The notes under the pieces were generated by a model. That model searched no databases. It was not told where the DNA came from and saw only the letters and a program-made list of their open reading frames with translations. The translations under genes were made by a program, and so were the position numbers. From Cephalothrix simula (lineage: Eukaryota; Nemertea; Palaeonemertea; Archinemertea; Cephalotrichidae), in NCBI GenBank assembly GCA_035591015.1, contig JAXIUW010022231.1:1-15598 (forward strand): a stretch of DNA of 15,598 bases, given 5' to 3'. Positions 9,101-15,598 of this stretch are shown here, piece after piece (the stretch's first letter is position 1; every line of letters begins with the position of its first letter).

Positions 9101-11794
9101 AAATGGTGCAAAATTATTGACAGGTATACTTAGTCATTAAAAAACCTTAATCAGAGACATGCAACAAATTAGGCAACTAATTGAAATATTATAAAATTTC
9201 TTTTTATAACAACAGTTTCTTAAATAATAAATTAAAAGTAATATGGCATGATACTTTTGATCCATTAACTAAAATAATAAAATCTTTTATTTATAAATCA
9301 TGCAATATTGAAATAAAAACTTTCTTTATGAAAAAATTATCATATTACTGCTTCAAAATAAATTTTGTTAAGCTATTACATGTACATCATGCATATTGAA
9401 ACGAACGAGCTGAAAAGGATAATAACTTTATAAGAGTTTATAAATGAATCAGAAGAAACAAAAAAGATGACTTGAAGAACACAGAGAATCTGCAATAAAA
9501 GATATTTCAAAATTTAACTGACCTCCTTTTGTGCAGCGAAAGGGTTATCAAAATTGTGAAATAGGTAAATTTCAAACCCTAACAGCAAACACAATGTGCT
9601 ATTATTGTGCCTACTACAAAAAATGTAAGTAGGTTCAAATGGTATAGCCACTCATCTGGGTAGCTACATGTTAATACCTTTTTCTTGTATATTCATACAA
9701 ATGTAAAGAAAACAAAACTTTCAAAACAAATTAAAAATAGTAAATAAATAAGAAAATATACAAATTATTCAATGTGAAGAAAATGAAAGTATTGTTAATG
9801 ATTACCTGTTTCTATATTAATATTTGTGCATTTTAACCTTTTTATGCTGTACTAGTTAGTGAATTTTGTTGTTGATAACGAAGAAATATTCGATATAAAT
9901 TAATCTATATTAATCCATTTTTTAATATTCTAATGTGAACTATTAGTTAAACTGACCTGTTTTTGCAGCAAAATGAGGTATTATTTGGTATTATTATATT
10001 ATCATTTGTTATTATTTGTTATGCCTAAATAAGCTACAAAAATTATTTTAACCAGTTTTAACTAAAATTTAACTTCATTACCATATCTTATCTTAAAGGT
10101 TAAATTTTAAAAAAATTGAATATTATAACACATTACTTAGATGAAAGTTAGCAGCATAATTGTGAGGTACTTGTAGTATGTGATTAAAGATTCTCTATTG
10201 AGACATTTAGTTAGTTTAGTTTGTGCCTAATTAAAATAATGTTTTGTAAGATTTATTCTTTTCTAAATTACTGAAAATTTTTCTATTCAGAATTCTAGTG
10301 AAAAATTTTCAATTCAAAATTTTAGTTAAGCATGGAAAATTAGTAGAAAATGACGCTAATGACATACATGTATAACAATATTAAAAAATTGCAAAATTGG
10401 AATGTAACATTGTAGAAGCTAGTTTGACTTAACAAAAGAAAATTATTAGTATTACAAAAATGAGACTTAAGATGTAAGGAAAGATCTCAAGCGTGCTTTA
10501 TCTGTGAATTAAACTTATGACTACTTTGATCTAATCATACCCGTTTATGAGGCATGGGAACATCGCTGTGAATCACTGGTTTATCAGTTTCGCACTTTTC
10601 TTTATAACTTGGCTTACGGAAAACAGTTTCCTCGATAGAAGTAACTTCATCTTTCTAAATGAATTTTTTCAATAAATAAAATTGCCCCCAGGAAATTAAA
10701 ACAATATACAAAATACAAATAAATTACTAAAAATAAACTAAGTGACCAATCAATCAAATATTAACAACTAATTTTAAAAGTATGGAAAACCATAAAATTA
10801 AGTCGAATTTTGAAGACAAAAATTTTCTCACATCAATCTATAAAAATATAATAATTTTATAAGTTTTAAAGAACAGGACATTTTTAGATTAGCTTACTTA
10901 CCAATGGTCTAAAATCTGGATGGAATAAAATGTACCCATTATTTGTTACTGCAAATGCGTAGGCATTAACACCAATCTGAAAGTTATTAAAACATTTAAA
11001 TTATCAAAAAAATTTAATTCATCAAATTTAAATTACCAAAAAATTTAAATATTTTAACAGAAAATTTCAAAAAAGTATTACCGCCCATGGTGGAGTATAT
11101 TTAGTTATTTCTTTGATAGGAACATCAGCTCCCATTACGCCAAGAAGGACACTTTCTCGCGTCTAAAAAGATATAATTGTTAATTGTTAAACAGTCAATG
11201 TATTACCATTGCACCTGACGTAAAAACATTTAATATCAGAGGGACTGATAGAAAGGTTTTAATCAATCAAACTACATGTATTAAAAAATAAAAAATTAGC
11301 AACCATCTCCTACAATATCTGTAATATTGTATTGTGAATTCCTAAATAATTAAGCATAAGAGCCTCAGGATTTTATTAATTAAGCAATATAAATTTGTCA
11401 TTGATTAGACTCTTGCATCTACAAATGTCTATAAAACCTATTTGAGCTACCAATACTGAACTAAAGTGTTTTGTGAAAAGTTCATGTGTATTTCCACACT
11501 ACCACTACTCGCTTTACACACCGTAGTTTCATTACACGTAACGTTCACTGGTGGAATATCAGGATCAGTAGCATTTGAACATTCAATTATCTTTAAAAAA
11601 TATTTCAAAAAACTAATTTTGATGAATACATTGATTTTATAGAGTAATTTAAGAAAATATATCAAAAAACTATCATTAATAGGGGGTATTATTTAATTCC
11701 AAACAATTTAAAAATTTGTAAAAATAAGATGACTTACAGTCGTATTCCGCAGATCGAACACTGGTTTTGCTACTGATGTAACCATAACTAAATC
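3004..11794 (-). CDS. CACNA2D3-like: Calcium channel alpha-2/delta subunit, CACNA2D3/4-like, central part, 12 exons (partial at both ends)
   Basis: Join on the minus strand, 5' to 3': 11794-11738, 11162-11082, 10976-10902, 10654-10541, 8970-8896, 8184-8128, 6894-6865, 6507-6436, 6339-6207, 6121-6055, 5500-5406, 3106-3004. The 959 nt stay open in one frame, and every intron is GT-AG with matching phase. Family-like motifs are [20 protein letters not shown], the Cache signature [46 protein letters not shown] and LLFDATYT, in the order expected for alpha-2/delta proteins. In the family, these subunits are extracellular, glycosylated, cleaved into disulfide-linked alpha2 and delta, and membrane anchored. 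They raise surface levels of high-voltage-activated calcium channels and act at synapses. The family is usually about 1,000-1,200 residues, so this is roughly the middle third. No frameshift or in-frame stop is seen. Assignment to the 2D3/2D4 branch rests on remembered motif similarity, not an alignment. Confidence 0.93.
3481..3890. repeat. GTTC-rich tandem repeat, period about 150 bp, 2.7 copies
   Basis: GTTCCAGGCTTGTAACAAGC begins units at 3481, 3634 and 3780 (GTTTCAGG in the last), giving periods of 153 and 146. Within each unit are sub-repeats of the form GTTCCAAGC or GTTCAAGAAATGTTCCAA, so the array has a short inner period built on GTTC. Confidence 0.85.
3895..4015. repeat. Short patch of ATCTCGATC / GAGATCGAG repeats
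   Basis: TATCTCGATC, GAGATCGAGATCGGG and CTATCTCGATGCAGATCTCGATC occur in both orientations, each followed by a GGGTT or GAGTTAGCCGAAC-like word. The patch could form a local hairpin. No family is recognised. Confidence 0.5.
4022..4445. mobile_element. Second, degraded copy of the foldback repeat
   Basis: Left end 4023-4072 (CTCTGAAATAGATCGTGTTA, then CATATCAAAATGAAGCTAGT) is mirrored at 4203-4250. It is followed by CGATGACCTCATCG and TATGACGTCATAGGGT, and by TATAAATGGTAT and CGCCACTAGGGGCGCC, as in the copy at 876-1075. The arms are shorter than in the first copy (a 180-base core), so it is a deleted relative. Confidence 0.75.
5406..5500 (-). CDS. CACNA2D3-like: alpha-2/delta exon k (WFPCP to LHKEC)
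   Basis: This 95 nt exon has split codons at both ends and 31 whole codons. They include [19 protein letters not shown] and DNIGQLHKE. Junction-completed Trp and Cys sit at the places where the family has its conserved W-x-x-C and C residues. NET is a sequon. The acceptor is AATTTATAG and the donor is AAT|GTAAGT. The frame also stays open past the donor, but the next exon at 3106 continues the family homology exactly, so the donor is used. Confidence 0.93.
5501..6054 (-). repeat. Intron with a 57 bp tandem duplication
   Basis: TTATTGATTGTATTAAATTAA starts two units at 5918 and 5975. Both continue with TTTTCATATT and a TTAGTAxCATGG word. Near 5648, GTATCATACTTA occurs twice in a row. The rest of this 554-base intron shows nothing recognised. 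Confidence 0.75.
6055..6121 (-). CDS. CACNA2D3-like: alpha-2/delta exon j
   Basis: This 67 nt exon has split codons at both ends: an Asp is completed at the start and a Trp at the end. It encodes [20 protein letters not shown] plus lysine. The W completed with the next exon corresponds to the conserved W-x-x-C region. The acceptor is CTTATTTCAG and the donor is ATG|GTATGT. The intron to exon i is only 85 bases. Confidence 0.9.
6207..6339 (-). CDS. CACNA2D3-like: alpha-2/delta exon i ([17 protein letters not shown])
   Basis: This 133 nt exon starts in phase 0, has 44 codons and ends with one base of a split codon. It contains [20 protein letters not shown] and [10 protein letters not shown], matching the family strand pair Y-Y-x-x-x-I-x-G-T-x-F-S-L-G-x-A. 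The acceptor is CTTTCAG and the donor is TTCG|GTAAGT. It is the longest exon in view. Confidence 0.95.
6436..6507 (-). CDS. CACNA2D3-like: alpha-2/delta exon h (LRKQM helix)
   Basis: This 72 nt exon encodes 24 codons in phase 0-0, including [19 protein letters not shown]. This matches the family pattern L-R-x-x-M-x-x-x-x-x-G-x-x-x-M-x-V-K. The acceptor is ATTATTATAG and the donor is TTG|GTAAG. Confidence 0.92.
6645..6830. repeat. 32-33 bp minisatellite, block 1
   Basis: Units start at AATCAC at 6645, 6669, 6701, 6734, 6767 and 6799. The consensus is AATCACAATTGATCTGAAAC followed by GGACGTTCTTGT. The first unit is shortened to 24 bases. It lies in the 357-base intron between microexon g and exon h, about 35 bases from the donor of g. 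Confidence 0.9.
6865..6894 (-). CDS. CACNA2D3-like: alpha-2/delta microexon g (30 nt)
   Basis: The ten codons [10 protein letters not shown] lie between acceptor TTTTATTATTAG and the excellent donor GAT|GTAAGT, in phase 0-0. It contains the sequon NYS. It is isolated by a 1.2 kb intron upstream and a 0.36 kb intron downstream. It has no clear counterpart in the vertebrate proteins I recall. Its length, a multiple of three, suggests an optional microexon, but inclusion cannot be judged from DNA. Confidence 0.65.
6895..8127 (-). other. 1.2 kb intron, nothing recognised
   Basis: The intron between exons f and g is AT-rich. I saw no repeat family, exon or conserved element in it. TACATGTA-type words are scattered, as elsewhere in the window. 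Confidence 0.6.
8128..8184 (-). CDS. CACNA2D3-like: alpha-2/delta exon f
   Basis: This 57 nt exon encodes 19 codons in phase 0-0 ([19 protein letters not shown]). The acceptor is TTTGTGTTTCAG, with a good pyrimidine tract, and the donor is GAA|GTGAGT. The sequence is less conserved in the family, where a variable loop precedes the LRxxM helix. It is accepted because both splice sites are strong and the phase fits its neighbours. It could be skipped in frame. Confidence 0.75.
8368..8515. repeat. 32-33 bp minisatellite, block 2 (same family as block 1)
   Basis: Units start at 8368, 8400, 8433, 8466 and 8497. The first reads AATCACAATTGATCTGCAAC, then GGACGTTCTTGA, almost the same as block 1. 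Later units decay. Orientation and spacing equal block 1, but it sits in a different intron (between exons e and f). The rest of that 711-base intron shows nothing recognised. Confidence 0.85.
8896..8970 (-). CDS. CACNA2D3-like: alpha-2/delta exon e (PNYNSVD motif)
   Basis: This 75 nt exon encodes 25 codons in phase 0-0, including [17 protein letters not shown]. This matches the K-P-N-Y-x-S-V-D-x-S-E-V-E stretch typical of the 2D3 branch. The acceptor is TCTAATTACAG and the donor is GAG|GTATAT. Confidence 0.93.
8971..10540 (-). other. 1.6 kb intron, nothing recognised
   Basis: The intron between exons d and e is very AT-rich, with a TTATT-rich patch near 9975-10020. No exon-like pattern with family similarity was found. 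Confidence 0.6.
10541..10654 (-). CDS. CACNA2D3-like: alpha-2/delta exon d (lineage-specific linker)
   Basis: This 114 nt exon encodes 38 codons in phase 0-0. It is hydrophilic and charged, with segments [20 protein letters not shown] and [10 protein letters not shown] and one cysteine. The acceptor is TTCATTTAG and the donor is CGG|GTATGA. In the family, the HPxLRP strand is normally followed within a few residues by a basic stretch and K-P-N-Y-x-S-V-D. Here this exon adds 38 residues before that point. FRKPSY weakly resembles EKPNYN of the next exon, so the two could be an old duplication or alternatives. That is inference. Confidence 0.75.
10902..10976 (-). CDS. CACNA2D3-like: alpha-2/delta exon c (Cache signature)
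   Basis: This 75 nt exon encodes 25 codons in phase 0-0, covering [20 protein letters not shown]. The pattern Y-x-F-A-x-x-x-N-G-Y-x-L-x-H-P-x-x-R-P is the hallmark Cache segment of alpha-2/delta proteins and the strongest single identification in the window. The acceptor is AACTTTCAG and the donor is TTG|GTAAGT. Confidence 0.96.
11082..11162 (-). CDS. CACNA2D3-like: alpha-2/delta exon b ([10 protein letters not shown] motif)
   Basis: This 81 nt exon encodes 27 codons in phase 0-0. It contains [19 protein letters not shown] and ends in TPPWA. The G-V-x-G-x-D-V-P motif is one of the best conserved stretches of the family's Cache region. The acceptor is ATCTTTTTAG and the donor is GCG|GTAATA. 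It fits directly onto exon a at one end and the Cache signature exon at the other. Confidence 0.93.
11451..11590 (-). CDS. Candidate alternative (cassette or poison) exon, glycosylation-rich
   Basis: Acceptor TTTTTTAAAG is followed by an open frame in the phase required by the preceding exon. It encodes 46 codons containing [15 protein letters not shown] and CNETTVC. Sequons NAT, NVT, NET and NFS fall within 47 residues, which suits a secreted segment. The donor TTG|GTAGCT leaves phase 2, so joining to the exon at 11162 would create TGA at the junction; reading on into the intron gives TAG at once. A weaker internal donor ACG|GTGTGT would give a 69 nt in-frame exon (11522-11590). The choices are an in-frame insert, an NMD-type poison exon, a terminal exon of a short isoform (AATAAA lies about 80 bases beyond), or chance. 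Confidence 0.4.
11738..11794 (-). CDS. CACNA2D3-like: alpha-2/delta exon a (after the VWA domain)
   Basis: This 57 nt exon encodes 19 codons, [19 protein letters not shown], in phase 0-0. The acceptor is TTCTTACAG and the donor is ACT|GTAAGT, both strong. It matches the conserved VTxVAxPVF strand that follows the VWA domain and opens the Cache region. It ends in an NTT glycosylation sequon. The exon before it, expected to carry a W-T-x-x-Y motif, was not found in the 3.8 kb to the right. Confidence 0.9.
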
Positions 11795-12275
11795 CTGTAA
11801 GAATAAACAAATACGGCATGAAAAATTGAATAAGATGAAATGCTAGCTCTTGAAGTGGCCAAATAATAGACAAGTATATCGTATTTTTGGATGAAATATA
11901 TGGAGTTATTATATTAAAGCAGTGTCCATTCAGCATTCAGAAACTTTACATAACATAATTGCATTTAAATTACATTCTTTCTTACCTGCTGTTCTGCCTT
12001 TAATTATCAATGTCATTCCAAATTTATACATTTCAAAAAACATCACCGCAATAGTAGATAGGACAAGCACCATTACCAAAAATAAGACAAAATGCATTAG
12101 ATGTAAGAACAATGTCAAAAGCAATACCAAATTACAATTCCCTGATACAGATAGTTTTCAGCAATCTTAATTTTTAATCCATAGTAAGACTTTTGATCAT
12201 TGGTGTGGTTATAATTGCATGCACAAGCATTTTTATTACCTTATAGTCATTTTACTAATTCTAACATTCTAAGTC

Positions 12276-12491
12276 ATGTGTGCTAATCTAGGACTAAGGT
12301 TAGTGGCAATAGGTGCTGTATACACTGATGATGTCTTCCAATATTTGATAAAACATAGAAAAACATTTACTGGTGTTATTCCTAAAGAAACTGTTAAAAG
12401 ACTTCGTGTTGCATCGTTTATGACATTGTTAACACAGTCAAACATGCCAAACACAGCAGAAACGCTTCATGCTAAGTGGCATGTTTCTTAA
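12276..12491 (+). CDS. Short unrecognised open frame, possible relic
   Basis: This is an open frame of 71 codons with segments GAVYTDDVFQYLIKHRK and PNTAETLHAKW. Composition is balanced for so AT-rich a region, and TTCTAACATTCTAAG just upstream resembles a splice acceptor. The same frame runs on past the TAA for about 30 more codons. I do not recognise the family. It may be an exon of a plus-strand gene, a transposon relic or chance. Confidence 0.25.
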   Translation: MCANLGLRLVAIGAVYTDDVFQYLIKHRKTFTGVIPKETVKRLRVASFMTLLTQSNMPNTAETLHAKWHVS

Positions 12492-13025
12492 TATAAGGCG
12501 AGAGGTCTATTTACAAAGAAAGTAGGCACTACTTTAAATGTATTTAGTGAATTGACATTGTTTACGTTGTTGATCTAATAGGAACACTATAGTATAGGAT
12601 TACCTCTTCCCCTCTCTATATAGTTGAATGTTGAGTATAGTCCAATTAATTACCATGGAAACCACCACCATAGCAGAATGAGAAAAGCATGAAATAAAAA
12701 GAGCCCAACAGAATTAAACCGATGTTTGTTTAAATTCAAAGCACATCAGGACCCAAAAACAGTTAAGCATTTCAATAATCATTCAGGGTCAAGGTGCTTC
12801 AAAAAGAAATATTCTAGATACAAAAATATTTCATTCAAGTACTTATATTACAAATATGCGTGTTTGAGAAAAGCATGAAAAATACATCGGTTTATGAATT
12901 GTGCAATTATAACCGACAATATTCATTAAAGAACATTTTCAGTCTATGTAGTAACAAATTACACAAACATTTACATGTATATAGTTAACTTATTATAAAT
13001 GTATTAGAATCTGTAATTTCCTCTC

Positions 13026-13128
13026 CTTGAAAGAAATTAGATTAAGGTAAGATTATAAATTGCGGTTATTTTCCTTTTCTTGAAAGAAATTCGGTTAAGG
13101 TAAGATTTTAAATTACGGTAATCAGTTA
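13026..13128. repeat. 53 bp tandem duplication
   Basis: CTTGAAAGAAATTAGATTAAGGTAAGATT (13026-13054) and CTTGAAAGAAATTCGGTTAAGGTAAGATT (13079-13107) begin two units 53 bases apart. Both continue with a TAAATTxCGGT word. Confidence 0.8.
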
Positions 13129-14421
13129 TGAATAGATAGTCTTATAATATTATGAGATTTAAATAGACTGAAAATATACTGAAGTCATTGAAAATCAAAT
13201 TCCCATGCATCACAATCTAGTCTATTTAACGATAGAACAATACACACCGTTATGTTCATCAATTCCATACCCATTTTCTACGAAAATTATGATGAACAGA
13301 ATATAATATATAAATAGATATAACACGACATGTTTGGCTATAAGAGGCATATGTAAAGTAACATTAAGATAATCAATGATGTACAGCATATAATTTACAT
13401 CATTAGGGAATCTAAAATGCCTGATATATTTTATGCAAACTAAACAAATATTTGAATTATCAATTTCAATATCAAACATTTTAAATGAACCTGTAAAATC
13501 AAAAAATAAGTCTGCAAATAAGAAACATTACAACGTCAAGATTAAATATGGTATATATGGCATCCTAAATACATGCCCAGAAACCAAAATTTAAAAATCA
13601 TGTACATAAATATGCTTAAACTCCATTTATAGACGAAGCAGCATATATTGGGTTAAATCGCTTTTTATTAAAAGGGGAACATGCAAGACCTCAATTATTT
13701 TTCACATGCTTAAAATCAAACTGAAATAGGATAAACATATTTTTACAGACTAATTTTTAGTTTCATCTGACTCAAGAAAATCTGCATTATCCTACAGCTT
13801 GGTACGCATGATCAAAACCTTTGTTTCTTGTTGCTTCTTGTAAAACTTGAGATTTTTATCTTTATACTACAGTTTAGTAAAAATACAGTCCTTAAAAATT
13901 GAAGGAGTAGTGTCAGTAGTTAAATTCTTAAAATCGACTGATGTCAAGATCAAATACAATGAATTTGATCATGCGTAAAAATGCGATTCTACTGCGATAA
14001 TAATTTTTAATTTCTTTTGTTATTAATTACACTGTTTAATTACTTAGTCTTTTACTATAATTCGAACCAAAGAAGCAAAGAAATAAAATCCCAAGCAAAA
14101 TTTCTTTAAAAAATTCATGATTATTGGACCAATGAGAAAATGAACCAATTGTTTACTAGAAAGTATTATTTAGTAAAATAAACATAACTTGCAAACTTTG
14201 GTACCAAATTGCGGATCTAGTGAGTCAGATGTTTAACTTAGACCATCAGATGGTAAAACATCGCAACCTTCTTATATTCTAATAGTAAACCGACCAATGG
14301 GCATCCTCTTGGAAAATAAGTACATATTTGATACTTATAACCAAGATAATCAAAATGTAATTTTCATTTTGATTTCCAGTGACCATTGGACATACATGTA
14401 TATCAGATTTAAGAGGAAATA

Positions 14422-14829
14422 CTTAGTGTCTACCCACTCAAATTCCATGCTTTTAAAAATGGGCAAAAAATTCAAAGCTTTTATCCTATGGAAGCGGCTG
14501 GCTACAATGTAGAAATTCGAAGGAGGCATGATGGGACAGCCAACGTAACATCTGATGGCAAGCTGATGCTCTATCAGCGATCGTACAGTTCATGCGTCAG
14601 GCACAAGATTTACAAGGGCTTATTTATAAACTAAGAATTAAAAGACAACACGAGATATATTAAAATTAGGGACATTCCTTCTGGTTGTGAGCGTCACGCC
14701 CATCTGAAGTTTCCATGTGCTCTGTTTGTGAAAAAGCCGCATTCAGGTTGGCCCCAGTGTAACCCTAAACAGAGATGGCAGCATAGGTCAGGAAAGAATT
14801 TGCTGATTAAAGCGGCAATCCAAAAATAA
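14422..14829 (+). pseudogene. Coding-like plus-strand frame with one in-frame stop, unrecognised
   Basis: One frame reads 135 codons and is broken by a single TAA at 14632-14634. Segments are FYPMEAAGYNVEIRRRHDGT, SDGKLMLYQRSYSSC, IRDIPSGCERHAHLKFPCAL and KKPHSGWPQCNPKQRW. It is rich in Cys, Trp, His and Arg, and GC is higher than in the surrounding DNA, as expected of former coding sequence. The upstream limit is a TAA at 14410; ACTTAG just before 14428 could be an acceptor. Spacing of C, W and G suggests an extracellular or nucleic-acid-binding fold, but I do not recognise it. It may be a decayed exon, a retrocopy or part of a mobile element. Confidence 0.5.
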
Positions 14830-15156
14830 TGCAGTCGATGCATATCTCCAAACCGGAAGAACTTGACATGTTCAAAAAGTTCAAGTGATTAAAATTCCGT
14901 TAATTAATTGGATGGAAAATTTGGATGAGGGTAAAGCCCCCATGTCGGCAGAGAAGTAAAACTGCAGCGCTATCATTACACTGACAACGAAAAGTGAATT
15001 TTATACGGAATAAAATACTAATAAAGGGTACCAAATTTAATTTACAGTTTTATATGAGTTTTATATCGGCTAGATTTCTCGCGAAGGCACCTATCCAAAT
15101 ATATTTAGTTTATAAAGTATATTTGTATATGTGTAAGCCCAACGTTTACCGTGAGA

Positions 15157-15279
15157 AAAAGAGTTGGCGGTAGTAGTGCACCGCAACACCTTAAAAGGTA
15201 TCCCATAGTAGAAAGCTATTACTACTGCTCTCGACTCCTCAACCATTTTGTCATCCAATTGAGCATTAAGTAACTGATT
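15157..15279 (-). pseudogene. Possible hAT-like transposase fragment
   Basis: The minus-strand frame includes QLDDKMVEESRAVVIAFYYG, then IPFKVLR and TANSF. The pattern A-x-x-x-A-F-Y-x-x-G-I-P-F-x-V resembles the segment of hAT/DUF659-type transposase proteins that reads roughly a-f-y-x-x-G-I-P-F. Only about 40 residues are alignable and the flanks do not continue, so it is at best a relic. The GC-richer sequence from 15157 to 15598 could be the rest of the insertion. The overlapping plus-strand frame there shows no family pattern. Confidence 0.3.
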
Positions 15280-15598
15280 AATGCAGATCAGTTGGGGAAA
15301 GGTCACGGGTATGGAAACTTTCCATATCGGGAAACGTAGCAATCTTAAGCTTAGTTTATACCTCGGTAAATTCTTGGAAATACGCGTGACCAGCGTTTCC
15401 GCGTGTTACCGACCCGTTGGATCATTGCCAACGACTCCAACGCGTTTCCTACCTAATCACCGTAAATTTCCTGGGCAATTTTTGATCAGTTTATTTACCG
15501 GTCTCATGATTTCTTGCGATGTGAATATATTTCAACTTTGGAAAATAATCTGCTGGTGTGACGGTCAATTCTATTATTATACGAGCAAGCTTTGATAA

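Larger units (their letters stand above)
11795..14421. other. No confident gene; intron or spacer upstream of exon a
   Basis: If the gene is intact, this is intron sequence leading to the VWA-coding exons beyond the right edge. I looked on the minus strand for the family's VWA metal-site motif (D-x-S-x-S), the C-N-N-K-G-Y-Y region and a W-T-x-x-Y exon, and found none. A good donor (CAGCAG|GTAAG, minus strand near 11987) has no convincing exon in front of it. Confidence 0.5.

Noticed and set aside
8646-9399. Two plus-strand open frames (8646-8951 and 9181-9399)
   Set aside because: The first overlaps exon e on the other strand. Both have the Lys/Asn/Ile/Tyr-rich make-up of random AT-rich DNA.
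11930-12130. Minus-strand hydrophobic frame ending at a good donor (GCAG|GTAAG), considered as a membrane segment or the exon before exon a
   Set aside because: The frame that reads the hydrophobic string ends in phase 1, which does not fit exon a. The phase-compatible frame has a stop 18 bases before the donor, and no acceptor with a pyrimidine tract is present.
13222-13479. Minus-strand frame of 85 codons, hydrophobic, with FVENGYGIDEHNG at its end
   Set aside because: It has no family match, and its splice sites are weak. Composition is as expected by chance in AT-rich DNA.

Overview
This window looks like AT-rich, intron-rich nuclear DNA from an invertebrate animal. The evidence is short exons of 30-133 nt with GT-AG introns, many tandem and dispersed repeats, and no bacterial-type gene packing. 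A marine lophotrochozoan such as a mollusc would fit the frequent tacatgta words and the repeat style, but that placement is inference only.

The one confident gene is on the minus strand, and its exons run from 11794 down to 3004. Twelve exons join in phase into 319 codons plus two bases. The product is the central part of a voltage-gated calcium channel alpha-2/delta auxiliary subunit, closest in my reading to the CACNA2D3/4 type. The fragment begins just after the expected VWA domain and runs through the Cache region into the following extracellular part. The signal peptide, VWA domain and first exons should lie to the right of the window. The C-terminal third, including the GPI or membrane anchor end, should lie to the left. 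The first nine confident exons (57, 81, 75, 114, 75, 57, 30, 72 and 133 nt) all start in phase 0, and the first eight also end in phase 0, so most can be skipped without a frameshift. An extra candidate exon with four N-glycosylation sequons (11451-11590) lies between the first two.

Layout: 1-1075 is a foldback-type repeat with TGACGTCA palindromes. 1101-1266 is a tRNA-derived SINE-like piece on the minus strand. 2235-2760 is a ~190-200 bp tandem repeat, and 2762-2965 is a GGATTTTTT-rich satellite tract. 3004-3106 is the last exon in view. The 2.3 kb intron above it holds a ~150 bp GTTC-rich tandem repeat (3481-3890) and a degraded copy of the foldback element (4022-4445). From 5406 to 11794, exons alternate with introns, and two of those introns carry the same 32-33 bp minisatellite (6645-6830 and 8368-8515).

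To the right of 11794 I found no further exon of this gene. That stretch holds a short unrecognised plus-strand open frame (12276-12491), a small tandem duplication (13026-13128), a coding-like plus-strand frame broken by one stop (14422-14829), and a possible hAT-like transposase relic on the minus strand (15157-15279). No rRNA, intact tRNA, CRISPR array or promoter was recognised.
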